Shown piece after piece: positions 19,754 through 28,282 of a stretch of 64,000 bases of DNA (positions are counted from its first letter, which is position 1; every line of letters starts with the position of its first letter). The translations under genes were made by a program, and so were the position numbers. The notes beneath the pieces were generated by a model. That model made no database searches, had not been told where the DNA came from, and saw nothing but the letters and a program-made list of their open reading frames with translations. The stretch is from positions 2,012,501 through 2,076,500 of the forward strand of contig NZ_OY781114.1 in the NCBI RefSeq assembly GCF_963676485.1. The letters are read 5' to 3'. The stretch is from an uncultured Cohaesibacter sp. GTDB lineage: Bacteria > Pseudomonadota > Alphaproteobacteria > Rhizobiales > Cohaesibacteraceae.

Positions 19754-20755
19754 ATGACCCCTCAATCACTTTTCCGGCCATTTGTCGCCTTCTCGCGGCG
19801 GTTTCCTCTGGTCGCGAATATCCTGCGTCGTCTGTTGCTGTCCTTTGTCTTGCTATGGGCTGTGACGGTCATGATTTTTATTGGCGTCGAGGCGCTACCG
19901 GGTGATTTTGCCGTCACTTATCTGGGACAATCGGCAACCCCTGAGGCGGTTGCCAACATTCGCTCCGAACTCGGGCTCGATCAACCTCTTCTTACCCGCT
20001 ATGTCACCTGGTTGGGTGATGCGGTCAGCGGCGATTTCGGAAATTCCTGGGCCAGCGGAAAATCTGTCAGTGAGCAGATCGGCAAGCGCCTTGGCAACTC
20101 GCTGTTTCTTGCTTTTTTTGCTGCTATCGTGGCTGTGCCGCTGTCTGTTGGGCTTGGGCTGTTGGCGGTGCGCTATCGCAACCGAATTCCGGACAAGCTC
20201 ATCAATATTCTATCCCTTGCAGCGGTGTCTTTGCCTGAATTCTTTGTCGGCTATCTGCTGATCATGGTGTTTGTGGTGACCTTCCCCACGGCGATTTTCC
20301 CCTCGACCGTTTATGACGATATGGGCTTTCTCTCGCGACTTGAAGCCATCGCGCTGCCGGTTGCCACGCTGGTTCTGGTCGTCCTGGCGCATATGATGCG
20401 CATGACGCGGGCCGCGATCATTCAGGTCATGTCGTCGGCCTATATGGAAACGGCAGAGCTTAAGGGGCTTGATGGTCTCAGGATCATCATCAAGCATGCA
20501 GCCCCCAATGCGTTGGCGCCGATCATCAATGTGGTGGCGCTCAATCTGGCTTATCTGATCGTTGGTGTTGTCGTGGTTGAAGTGGTCTTCGTCTATCCCG
20601 GCATGGGGCAATATATGGTGGACGCGGTGACTGTGCGTGACCTGCCTGTGGTGCAGGCCTGTGGCCTGATCTTCGCGACGATCTATATCGCGCTCAATAT
20701 GACAGCCGATATTCTCGCCATTATCGCCAATCCACGTTTGAGGCACCCACGATGA
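19754..20755 (+). CDS. Peptide-type ABC permease, DppB-like
   Basis: The 333-residue protein has six membrane segments, with the typical DppB periplasmic region EALPGDFAVTYLGQSATPEAVANIRSELG (as a pattern near residues 40-68) and the EAA loop MSSAYMETAELKGLDGLRIIIKHAAPNAL near 230. ATG 19754 is chosen because AAGG stands about ten bases upstream. The gene overlaps the next permease by four bases. Together with the DppC-like protein it forms the transmembrane channel. Confidence 0.92.
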   Translation: MTPQSLFRPFVAFSRRFPLVANILRRLLLSFVLLWAVTVMIFIGVEALPGDFAVTYLGQSATPEAVANIRSELGLDQPLLTRYVTWLGDAVSGDFGNSWASGKSVSEQIGKRLGNSLFLAFFAAIVAVPLSVGLGLLAVRYRNRIPDKLINILSLAAVSLPEFFVGYLLIMVFVVTFPTAIFPSTVYDDMGFLSRLEAIALPVATLVLVVLAHMMRMTRAAIIQVMSSAYMETAELKGLDGLRIIIKHAAPNALAPIINVVALNLAYLIVGVVVVEVVFVYPGMGQYMVDAVTVRDLPVVQACGLIFATIYIALNMTADILAIIANPRLRHPR

Positions 20756-21579
20756 GATTGAAAGAAATACCTATTTCGGTGTGGATTGGCATGACGGGGA
20801 TTGTCGTTGCTCTCATCTGCGCCTTTTTTGCCCCCTGGATCGCTCCATATGGCGAAACGGAAGTTGTCGGCGACGTTTGGGCTCCGGCGTCGGATCACTT
20901 TTTCTTCGGGCTGGATAATCTTGGCCGGGATATTCTCTCGCGCATTATCTTCGGCGCGCGAACAACCCTGTTTGTGGCTTTCTGTGCCACGGCGCTTTCT
21001 TTTTCCCTTGGTATCGTGATGAGTTTTATTGCGGCGACCAACCGGGGATGGGTCGATCTTGGCCTGTCGCGCTTCAATGACCTGATGATGTCCATTCCAA
21101 CGCTGATTTTCGCGCTTGTTGTGCTGGCTACCCTGCCGCAGAATTTGCCGACGCTGATCATCGTCATGGCTGTTCTGGATAGCACCCGCGTGTTCCGTCT
21201 GGGCCGCGCCGTGGCTCTGGATGTTGCGGTCATGGATTTTGTCGAGGCGGCGCGCTTGCGTGGTGAGGGAACGGCCTGGGTGATCCTGAGGGAGATCCTG
21301 CCAAACACGCTGTCTCCCCTGTTGGCCGAGTTCGGTTTGCGCTTTGCCTTTGCCATTCTGTTTGTTTCCACCCTGTCTTTCCTTGGCCTTGGCATTCAGC
21401 CGCCAACAGCGGATTGGGGTGGTATGGTCAAGGATAACAAGGATGGGATCATTTTCGGCATTTCTGCCGCCTTGGTGCCCGGTGCGGCCATCGCCATTCT
21501 GACCATTTGCGTCAATCTGGTTGTTGATTGGCTGCTCAGACGCACTTCCAGCCTGAAAGGAGGGCGCGGCGATGCCTGA
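20752..21579 (+). CDS. Peptide-type ABC permease, DppC-like
   Basis: The 275-residue protein has six membrane segments, the N-terminal DppC signature FFAPWIAPYGETE, FFGLDNLGRDILSRIIFGARTTL near 45-70, and an EAA loop AVMDFVEAARLRGEGTAWVILREILPN near 160. Its start overlaps the stop of the preceding permease (ATGA), and its end overlaps the ATPase gene by eight bases. Confidence 0.92.
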   Translation: MRLKEIPISVWIGMTGIVVALICAFFAPWIAPYGETEVVGDVWAPASDHFFFGLDNLGRDILSRIIFGARTTLFVAFCATALSFSLGIVMSFIAATNRGWVDLGLSRFNDLMMSIPTLIFALVVLATLPQNLPTLIIVMAVLDSTRVFRLGRAVALDVAVMDFVEAARLRGEGTAWVILREILPNTLSPLLAEFGLRFAFAILFVSTLSFLGLGIQPPTADWGGMVKDNKDGIIFGISAALVPGAAIAILTICVNLVVDWLLRRTSSLKGGRGDA

Positions 21580-23203
21580 GCTTCTTGAAGTCAAAGACCT
21601 GAAAATCGAGGCAACCAGTTATCCTCCGGGAGAAGACCCGATCCGTATCACCATTGTCGAGGGGATCAATTTCACCCTTGAAAGAGGCAAGGTGCTGGGG
21701 TTGATCGGTGAATCCGGCGCAGGTAAGTCCACCATCGGCCTTTCGGCACTGGCCTACGGCCGGGGCGGGGTCGAGATCACCGGCGGGCAGGCTCTCTTGG
21801 ATGGAGACGATCTGCTGGCGATGAATCGCAAGGAAATCCGGGCGATCCGTGGTGCCAAGGTCTGCTATGTCTCCCAGTCGGCTGCGGCTTCCTTCAACCC
21901 TGCTCACCGGATCGGGGATCAGGTGATCGAAGCGAGCCTGCGGCACAAGCTGATGACCAAGGCGGAGGCGCGTGAAAGGGCGGCCTATCTGTTTGATATT
22001 CTCGGTCTGCCTGATCCGGAGAGTTTCGGCAAACGCTATCCCCATCAGGTTTCCGGTGGTCAGTTGCAAAGGGCCATGACAGCCATGGCGCTCTGTTCGC
22101 GGCCTGAACTCATCGTGTTTGATGAGCCAACCACGGCGCTTGACGTGACCACGCAGATTGATGTGCTGGCAGCGATCAAGCTTGCCATTGAGAAGACAGA
22201 AACCGCAGCGCTTTACATCACTCACGATCTGGCTGTGGTGGCGCAGGTGTCTGATGACATCATGGTCCTGCGCGATGGGGCCATGGTGGAATATGGCCCG
22301 ACCGAACAGATCATCAAGCAGCCACAGGAAGACTACACAAGGGCGCTGGTGAATGTGCGCAGCATCAAGCATCAGGAAGCGATTGATCAGGAGCAGAAAT
22401 ATTTCGAGATGAGCGGTATCCACGCGGCTTATACAAGCGGTCTCAAGGTGCTCAAAAATGTTTCGCTGCATGTGCCCAAGGGGCAGACCTTGGCAATCGT
22501 GGGGGAATCCGGCTCAGGGAAATCCACGCTCGCCCGGGTGGCGACTGGCCTGTTGCCGCCTATGGCAGGTGAGGTGCATATCGAAGGCGAACAACTGCCC
22601 AAGGCTCTCAAGCAACGCTCTCGGGATCAATTGCGCCGCTTGCAATTGATTTATCAGATGGCTGATACGGCCATGAATCCGCGCCAGACTGTGGGGCAGA
22701 TCATCGGGCGTCCGCTTACCTTCTATGAAGGCCTCCGAGGGGAGGCCCGCAACAAGCGCGTCAATGAACTGCTGGACCAGATCGAAATGGGCGATGGCTA
22801 TATCGATCGCTATCCGGCAGAGCTATCCGGCGGGCAGAAGCAGCGCGTGGCCATTGCCCGGGCGCTGGCCGCAAGCCCGGAAATCATCATTTGCGATGAA
22901 CCGACCTCGGCTCTTGACCCTTTGGTTGCCGACGGGATTTTGCGTCTGTTGCTTGATCTGCAGAAAGAGCGGCAGCTCTCCTACATCTTCATTACCCATG
23001 ATATCGCCATCGTTCGCGCAATCGCCGATAGCGTCGCGGTTTTGTATCAAGGTGAATTGGTTCGTTTCGGGCCCAAATCGGAGGTTCTGACGCCTCCATT
23101 TGACGATTATACCGATCTGTTGCTCAAGTCGGTTCCGGAAATGCATCTGGGCTGGCTGGAAGAGGTTTTGGCTACGCGCAAGATCGAATCCGCCGGGAAC
23201 TGA
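21572..23203 (+). CDS. Fused dual ATPase of the peptide-type ABC importer (DppD–DppF)
   Basis: The 543-residue protein has two complete ATPase units: Walker A GESGAGKST near residue 48 and GESGSGKST near 312, signatures VSGGQLQRAMTAMAL and LSGGQKQRVAIARAL, Walker B LIVFDEPTTALD and IIICDEPTSALD, and two switch His residues in YITHDLA and FITHDIA. The oligopeptide transport C-terminal segment is short after the first unit. One polypeptide thus replaces separate DppD and DppF. AAGGAGG lies eight bases upstream. Confidence 0.95.
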   Translation: MPELLEVKDLKIEATSYPPGEDPIRITIVEGINFTLERGKVLGLIGESGAGKSTIGLSALAYGRGGVEITGGQALLDGDDLLAMNRKEIRAIRGAKVCYVSQSAAASFNPAHRIGDQVIEASLRHKLMTKAEARERAAYLFDILGLPDPESFGKRYPHQVSGGQLQRAMTAMALCSRPELIVFDEPTTALDVTTQIDVLAAIKLAIEKTETAALYITHDLAVVAQVSDDIMVLRDGAMVEYGPTEQIIKQPQEDYTRALVNVRSIKHQEAIDQEQKYFEMSGIHAAYTSGLKVLKNVSLHVPKGQTLAIVGESGSGKSTLARVATGLLPPMAGEVHIEGEQLPKALKQRSRDQLRRLQLIYQMADTAMNPRQTVGQIIGRPLTFYEGLRGEARNKRVNELLDQIEMGDGYIDRYPAELSGGQKQRVAIARALAASPEIIICDEPTSALDPLVADGILRLLLDLQKERQLSYIFITHDIAIVRAIADSVAVLYQGELVRFGPKSEVLTPPFDDYTDLLLKSVPEMHLGWLEEVLATRKIESAGN

Positions 23204-23262
23204 TCATTTCAAATCAGCATTGCCTCAGGGCTCAATATATATATGGAATAGAAAGCATTATT

Positions 23263-25260
23263 ATGGAAAAACGAAGCTTTTCCGTCTCTGAAGACGTTTG
23301 GATCACGCTGAAGGATGGCACATGTCTTGCCACGCGCATCTGGATGCCGGAAGGGGCAGAGAAGGATCCCGTGCCTGCGGTTCTGGAATTCCTGCCCTAT
23401 CGCAAGCGGGATGGAACCGCGCCGCGTGACGAAAGCACCTACCCGGTCTTTGCCGAAGCGGGCATTGCAGGAGTGCGTGTGGATATTCGTGGGTCGGGCG
23501 AATCCGAGGGCGTGATCGACGGGGAATATACTCCGCGCGAATTGTCCGACGCCTGCGAGGTCATTGAATGGATCGCCAGCCAGCCATGGTCCAACGGCAA
23601 GGTGGGCATGATGGGCATTTCCTGGGGTGGGTTCAACTGCTTGCAGACCGCAGCCCTCAAGCCCGAGGCATTGAAGGCCGTAATCTCCATCGCTTCGACG
23701 GTGGACCGCTATAATGATGACATTCACTACAAGAATGGGTGTCATCTATATGCCAACCTGTCTTGGGCTTCGACCATGCTGACCTACCAGTCACGGACGC
23801 CGGACAAGGCGCTGGTTGGCGATAAGTGGAAAGAGATGTGGCTGGAGCGTCTGGAAGGAGAACCCTTCTTTCTTGAGGAATGGATCGAACATCAGCGTCG
23901 CGATGCCTATTGGGAGCATGGGTCCATTTGCGAGGATTTCGAAGGCTTCGACACGCCCGCGCTGGTGATTGCAGGTTGGGCTGATGGCTATCGCAACACA
24001 CCGCTCAAGGCGGTTGAGGGCGTGGGGGAAAAGGCCAAGGCTCTGATTGGTCCGTGGATTCACAAATATCCGCATTTTGCATGGCCCAAGCCGCGCGCTG
24101 ACTTTCATGGTGAAGCGATCGCATGGTGGAATCGCTGGTTGCGAGATGAACAGAACGGATCCGAATCGATTCCGCAGGCCCGAGCCTATATTCTGGATGG
24201 CCCGCGCCCGAAAGCATGGCGCGAAGAAGATCCTGGCTTCTGGGTGGCCAAGGATACTTGGTCCAAGCCTGAGGCTGCTATCTTCTCGGTTGCGGGCGAC
24301 AAGAGCCTGATGGCAGGAGAGGACGGGGCTGGCGTTGGCGCAGTCTATCTGCGGTCACCACTCGACAGCGGTGTCAATTCGGGTGAATGGTTCACGCTGA
24401 AACCGGATGCCGAAATGGCGGGCGATCAGCGAGCTGATGATGTTGGGGCTTTGGTGTTTGAAACCGCACCCTTGGAAGAGGGGACCATTTATCTGGGTAT
24501 GCCGGAACTATCGCTTGATCTTTCTTGCTCGGCCGAGTGGGAGAATTTGGTGGCGCGCCTTGTGGATGTGCATCCAGATGGGACCGCAACACGCGTTTGC
24601 TTCGGCGTGCTCAATCTTGCCCATCGTGATGGCAATGGAGAGCCCAAGGCCATGCCAAAGGACGAAAACGTGTCCGTAACGATGCGTCTGGACGCCTGCG
24701 GCTATCACTTCAAGCCGGGTCATCGCATGCGCTTGTCTCTGGCAACGGCCAGCTGGCCCCTTATTTTGCCGTCGCCGGACGCGCCAGGAGTTACGATCGA
24801 CACCGCATCGATCCGTCTTGCCATGCCGCTGCTGGGCTCCCATGAGCGTATCGATATGCCGCAGCCGGACAATCCCGATCCGTTGCCTAAATATGAGATT
24901 CTGGAAGCTGGCAGCACGCGGCGTTTCGTTGAGCGGGATCTGATGACGGGCATGACCCACTATCACATTCAGGAAGACACCGGCTTTGAGGAGCATCCTG
25001 ACACCAAGCTGCGCAATCAGGAGACACGCACCGAATGCTGGTCTGTTAATGCGGATGATCCGCAATCCATGAAAGGTGTCTGCGAAGGGACTACACGCTA
25101 TGAGCGGGAAGATGGCTGGAATGTGCGCACGCATACGCGCACAGAATTGACCTGCACCAAAACCGACTGGATCCTTTCCGCATCGGTCAAGGCTTATGAA
25201 GGGGACGAGGAGATTTTCTCCAAGACCTTCAGCAAAACGGTCAAGCGCGACTTCATGTAA
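23263..25260 (+). CDS. CocE/NonD-family alpha/beta hydrolase
   Basis: The 665-residue protein has the X-Pro dipeptidyl-peptidase (S15) core with nucleophile Ser120 in GISWGG, preceded by DIRGSGESEG. Candidates for the Asp and His are in IAGWADGYRNTP and IGPWIHKYPHF. The C-terminal jelly-roll domain from about residue 380 is typical of CocE. There is no signal peptide, so it acts in the cytoplasm. It is the last gene of the importer operon, 60 bases after the ATPase, which suggests hydrolysis of the imported ester- or amide-bonded compound. The label could mean peptidase, acylase or esterase; sequence alone does not decide. Confidence 0.9.
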   Translation: MEKRSFSVSEDVWITLKDGTCLATRIWMPEGAEKDPVPAVLEFLPYRKRDGTAPRDESTYPVFAEAGIAGVRVDIRGSGESEGVIDGEYTPRELSDACEVIEWIASQPWSNGKVGMMGISWGGFNCLQTAALKPEALKAVISIASTVDRYNDDIHYKNGCHLYANLSWASTMLTYQSRTPDKALVGDKWKEMWLERLEGEPFFLEEWIEHQRRDAYWEHGSICEDFEGFDTPALVIAGWADGYRNTPLKAVEGVGEKAKALIGPWIHKYPHFAWPKPRADFHGEAIAWWNRWLRDEQNGSESIPQARAYILDGPRPKAWREEDPGFWVAKDTWSKPEAAIFSVAGDKSLMAGEDGAGVGAVYLRSPLDSGVNSGEWFTLKPDAEMAGDQRADDVGALVFETAPLEEGTIYLGMPELSLDLSCSAEWENLVARLVDVHPDGTATRVCFGVLNLAHRDGNGEPKAMPKDENVSVTMRLDACGYHFKPGHRMRLSLATASWPLILPSPDAPGVTIDTASIRLAMPLLGSHERIDMPQPDNPDPLPKYEILEAGSTRRFVERDLMTGMTHYHIQEDTGFEEHPDTKLRNQETRTECWSVNADDPQSMKGVCEGTTRYEREDGWNVRTHTRTELTCTKTDWILSASVKAYEGDEEIFSKTFSKTVKRDFM

Positions 25261-25299
25261 TGGTCCTGTGCCAGCCCTGATGACACTGGATGACAAAAG

Positions 25300-25327
25300 A
25301 AAACCCCGCCAATAGGCGGGGTTTTTG
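25300..25327. terminator. Terminator between the importer operon and the convergent reductase
   Basis: AAAACCCCGCC, loop AATA, GGCGGGGTTTTT: a near-perfect stem with T runs on both strands, so it is bidirectional. Confidence 0.9.
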
Positions 25328-25380
25328 TAACTGATCTGGGGCCAAGGGCATCAAAGGCCCATGGACCTATGGAATAGGGA

Positions 25381-26364
25381 TCAATAAGCGCCGCGTATAT
25401 GCTGGGCGACCTTTTCCTTGTAGAAGGAGACGAGATCGTCATGCAGCTTCTGCGGCAAAGGGGCGAGATCGGAAATGACGGCATTGCGTCCGATCTGATC
25501 CGGGCGGCTGGCGCCGGGAATGATGGCGGAGACAGCATCATGGTCCAGAATCCAGCGCTGGGCCATATCCGCCATGCTCATGCCTACGGGCACCATGCCT
25601 TTTAGCTCTTCCACCAGCTCCAGCCCTTTTTCATAAGGCAGGCCAGCGAATGTTTCGCCCACATTGAAGCATTGGCCATCACGGTTGAAATTGCGGTGGT
25701 CATTTTCGGCGAATTTTGTCTCCGTGGAGAATTTGCCAGACAATATGCCACTGGCCAGCGGTAGGCGCACAATGATGCCTACGCCTTTGGCCTTGGCCTG
25801 CGGCAAAAGTTCCTCGGTCAGTTTTTGGCGGAAAATATTGTAGATCACCTGTAGACTCAGCAGGCCTTCCTGCTCAATGCACATCAGGCCCTCTTCAACC
25901 GTTTCCACACTGGCGCCGAAATGCTTGATGACGCCTTCAGATTGCAGCGTGCGCAGCCAATCGAAGATGGCGCCTTCCCGCATGACCTCGGTAGGAATAC
26001 AGTGAAGCTGGACCAGATCGAGGCAATCCATGCCAAGGCGTTTGCGTGATGCGTCAATGCCCGCACGCAGAGACTGCTCGCTATAGCCATCCGGATAGAC
26101 ATCACCGCGCCCGAATTTCGTGGCCACGCGGATGTCTGGCCGGTCTTTGCTTGCAAGAAATTTGCCGATCAGGCTTTCGCTCTTGCCGTCGCCATAGACA
26201 TTGGCGGTGTCAAAAAAGGTTACGCCCTTATCCAGAGCGGTTTCCAGAATGGAAAGGCCAGTCTCTTCTGCCAAAGCGGCGCCCCAGTCAGCACCGAGCT
26301 GCCAGCAGCCAAGGCCCACTTCGCTGACGGTAAACCCGTCTTTGCCCAATTTGCGGCTATGCAT
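25381..26364 (-). CDS. Aldo/keto reductase
   Basis: The 327-residue TIM-barrel oxidoreductase has the family pattern GLGCWQLGADWG, then FFDTANVYGDGKSE containing the catalytic Asp and Tyr, with Lys in VATKFGRGD and His in LVQLHC. The start at 26364 is fixed by GGAGG five bases upstream; an in-frame ATG at 26433 lacks support. NADPH-dependent aldehyde or sugar reduction is expected; the substrate is unknown. It stands alone, divergent from the TerB-like gene. Confidence 0.93.
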   Translation of the reverse strand: MHSRKLGKDGFTVSEVGLGCWQLGADWGAALAEETGLSILETALDKGVTFFDTANVYGDGKSESLIGKFLASKDRPDIRVATKFGRGDVYPDGYSEQSLRAGIDASRKRLGMDCLDLVQLHCIPTEVMREGAIFDWLRTLQSEGVIKHFGASVETVEEGLMCIEQEGLLSLQVIYNIFRQKLTEELLPQAKAKGVGIIVRLPLASGILSGKFSTETKFAENDHRNFNRDGQCFNVGETFAGLPYEKGLELVEELKGMVPVGMSMADMAQRWILDHDAVSAIIPGASRPDQIGRNAVISDLAPLPQKLHDDLVSFYKEKVAQHIRGAY

Positions 26365-26619
26365 AGTATCCTCCCCACTATGTGATCGTTTAAATGCCGG
26401 TCTTTTTGGATACCGGCTAGCAATCAATGGCACATTTGCAATAATTCACGTGCGATTCTTGCGATCTTCGCGCAGGATATGCTCTTTGTTCCAAAAGGGA
26501 AAGCGTCCGGCACTGTCGAAAATATGGATCATTCTTTGAACCATGATAAATCGACCATATAATTGACTGAAATATTTGTGTGATTATATGTAGTGTAAAC
26601 TCAAGAACTGGAATTGAAT

Positions 26620-27090
26620 ATGTTTGATAGCTTAATGCAGGTGTTTCGCGATCTCGCCGGTGCTTCGGAAGATACCAATGTCTTTTCCGACAGTGATCTG
26701 CGCGTGGCAACTGCCGCACTGCTGGTGCATCTGATGTCGATTGACGGCGTGGTCGATGACAACGAAACAGAAGAAATCCGCAAGGTGCTGAAAAAGCACT
26801 ATACCCTCACCGATGCGGAAACGGCCGAACTCATCGATTTTGCAAGCAAATGCGATGAGGAGTCGGTCGATCTGTACAAATTTACCTCCGTGCTCAAACG
26901 GGAGCTGGATGAAGACGGGCGCATCAAGATCATCGAAATGATGTGGCAGCTTGTCTTTGCCGACGGGCAGATTCACGAATTCGAAGACAATCTGGTCTGG
27001 CGTGTTTCCGAGCTGTTGGGTGTTTCCCGCCGGGATCGCATCCGGATGCGGCAGCATGTACAGGCCCAGATTGAAAAAGAAGCCGAATGA
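26620..27090 (+). CDS. TerB-like tellurite-resistance-domain protein
   Basis: The 156-residue helical acidic protein matches the TerB/DjlA-N fold: VATAALLVHLMSIDGVVDDNETEEI near residues 30-55 and a second acidic repeat MWQLVFADGQIHEFEDNLVWRVSELLGVSRRD near 108-138. The paired DG..D..E segments are possible metal sites. No other ter genes are nearby, so tellurite resistance should not be assumed. Its stop overlaps the start of the glutamine amidotransferase gene (ATGA), so the two are translationally coupled. The start is ATG 26620, with an overlapping TTG at 26614 as alternative. Confidence 0.85.
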   Translation: MFDSLMQVFRDLAGASEDTNVFSDSDLRVATAALLVHLMSIDGVVDDNETEEIRKVLKKHYTLTDAETAELIDFASKCDEESVDLYKFTSVLKRELDEDGRIKIIEMMWQLVFADGQIHEFEDNLVWRVSELLGVSRRDRIRMRQHVQAQIEKEAE

Positions 27091-27794
27091 GCGCCGATCT
27101 GCATAAAATATTGATCATTCTTCATCAGGAAACTTCCACGCCCGGTCGGGTCGGGTATCTTCTGGAAGAGCGGGGATTTGCTTTGGACATCCGGCGTCCG
27201 CGTTTTGGAGATCCTTTGCCCGACAGCATGAGCGATCATGCCGGTGCGGTGATCTTCGGTGGCCCGATGAGTGCCAATGACGAAGAGGATTATGTCAAAC
27301 AGGAGATTGACTGGATTTCCGTGCCTCTGCGCGACGAAGCGCCGTTTCTGGGCATCTGTCTGGGCGCGCAGATGATGTGCCGACAGTTGGGCGGGCAGGT
27401 GGAGCTGCACCCATGTGGGCTTGTAGAGCGCGGCTATTACGAGATTGCACCAACCGACGAAGGCGAAGCGCTGTTCGACTGGCCGCAAAAGGTCTACCAG
27501 TGGCACAAGGAAGGCTTCTCGCTTCCCTCAGGGTCCGAACGGCTGGCCAGCAGCTCCTATTTCAGCAATCAGGCCATGCGCTATGGCAAAAACGCCTATG
27601 CCATTCAGTTTCATCCGGAAGTCACTTTGCAGATGATGCATCAGTGGACGACCGTTGCTGCCGATCACCTCACTGCGGAAGGTGCCCGCAAGCGTGGGGA
27701 TCATTTCAGGGAACGGAGCGCCTATGATCCTTATGTCGAGCGCTGGCTGAACCGTTTTCTTGATTTGTGGATTGGTGCTGGTCCTGCCCGTTGA
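27087..27794 (+). CDS. Class I glutamine amidotransferase-like protein
   Basis: The 235-residue protein has the class I GATase fold with nucleophile Cys in FLGICLGAQMM (about residue 91) and the His-Glu pair in QFHPEV (about 172-174). It resembles stand-alone GMP-synthase-like amidotransferases and gamma-glutamyl hydrolases of the YfeJ/PuuD kind. Translational coupling to the TerB-like gene suggests that they act together, but no partner synthetase is adjacent. Glutaminase or gamma-glutamyl hydrolase activity is likely; the exact substrate is unknown. Confidence 0.9.
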   Translation: MSADLHKILIILHQETSTPGRVGYLLEERGFALDIRRPRFGDPLPDSMSDHAGAVIFGGPMSANDEEDYVKQEIDWISVPLRDEAPFLGICLGAQMMCRQLGGQVELHPCGLVERGYYEIAPTDEGEALFDWPQKVYQWHKEGFSLPSGSERLASSSYFSNQAMRYGKNAYAIQFHPEVTLQMMHQWTTVAADHLTAEGARKRGDHFRERSAYDPYVERWLNRFLDLWIGAGPAR

Positions 27795-27810
27795 TCGGGT
27801 TGCCATGTCA

Positions 27811-27842
27811 TGCAATTTGCATGAGAGGCTTTGCAAATTGCA
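27811..27842. promoter_or_regulatory. Paired dyads, possible activator sites of the sigma-54 promoter
   Basis: TGCAATTTGCA (27811-27821) and TGCAAATTGCA (27832-27842) are inverted copies of each other and each is itself a TGCAA-N-TTGCA dyad. Their centres are 21 bases apart, two helix turns, and lie about 150 bases upstream of the predicted start of the small RNA. This is the usual place for a sigma-54 activator. No T tract follows, so a terminator is unlikely. Confidence 0.5.
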
Positions 27843-27949
27843 GGTTGGATTCTTACCAAAGCCTTGATCCAATTATAGATTGATCTAGATGCTGTGGTGT
27901 TGATCGGAGCTTGTCTACTAGATGTGTTATTGTGGTTTTTTCTCACACT

Positions 27950-27964
27950 TGGCACGCCGCTTGC
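27950..27964 (+). promoter_or_regulatory. Sigma-54 promoter, full consensus
   Basis: TGGCACGCCGCTTGC matches TGGCAC-N5-TTGC exactly, with GG and GC at the -24/-12 spacing. The predicted start is near 27976. It lies between genes and is followed 45 bases later by an intrinsic terminator. Confidence 0.7.
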
Positions 27965-27975
27965 TCTTTAAAAGG

Positions 27976-28063
27976 CAAGCTGGCATTTGGTGTTTGCGTA
28001 GCCAGTACCTCATCTCATCAAGCCCCGATGCAAATGTTTTTGCGTATGTATCGGGGCTTTTTG
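27976..28063 (+). ncRNA. Candidate sigma-54-dependent small RNA (about 88 nt)
   Basis: The interval runs from the start predicted by the sigma-54 promoter to the end of an intrinsic terminator (AAGCCCCGAT / ATCGGGGCTT then TTTTT, 28020-28062). The 5' part can form a hairpin with stem CTGGC / GCCAG. A pyrimidine-rich linker, ACCTCATCTCATC, lies between the hairpins and could pair with Shine-Dalgarno sequences. No open reading frame with a ribosome site fits. The architecture of activator sites, promoter and terminated short transcript resembles known sigma-54-controlled sRNAs such as CrcZ or NrsZ, but there is no sequence homology claim. Function is unknown. Confidence 0.6.
28019..28063 (+). 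terminator. Intrinsic terminator of the candidate small RNA
   Basis: A 10-base stem with outer arms AAGCCCCGAT and ATCGGGGCTT and an inner GCAAA/TTTGC hairpin is followed by TTTTT. Confidence 0.8.
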
Positions 28064-28282
28064 TATTTTCAGGTTCTGCTTTTTCCAAAACTTAACACAG
28101 TTTTGGCATAAGGAAATTGGAGGGAAATCAGACCTTTTGTCTGCATTCAGCCCTTGCACGGTGCCATGTAGATCGCTACATGTCTCAACAGATATCCGGG
28201 GCGTTCAGCGCCTTTGCGGGTGCGTCAATATTTTGGAAAGCCGTATGGACCTAGGTCTCTTTTTCCGAAAACGAGGATGACT

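Noticed and set aside
23316-23330. A second exact TGGCAC-N5-TTGC match (TGGCACATGTCTTGC)
   Set aside because: It lies inside the hydrolase coding sequence 50 bases after its start, with no downstream terminated transcript or start codon to serve, so it is probably chance.
26620-27090. Tellurite-resistance operon
   Set aside because: Only a lone TerB-like domain is present; no terC, terD, terA or terZ gene nearby.
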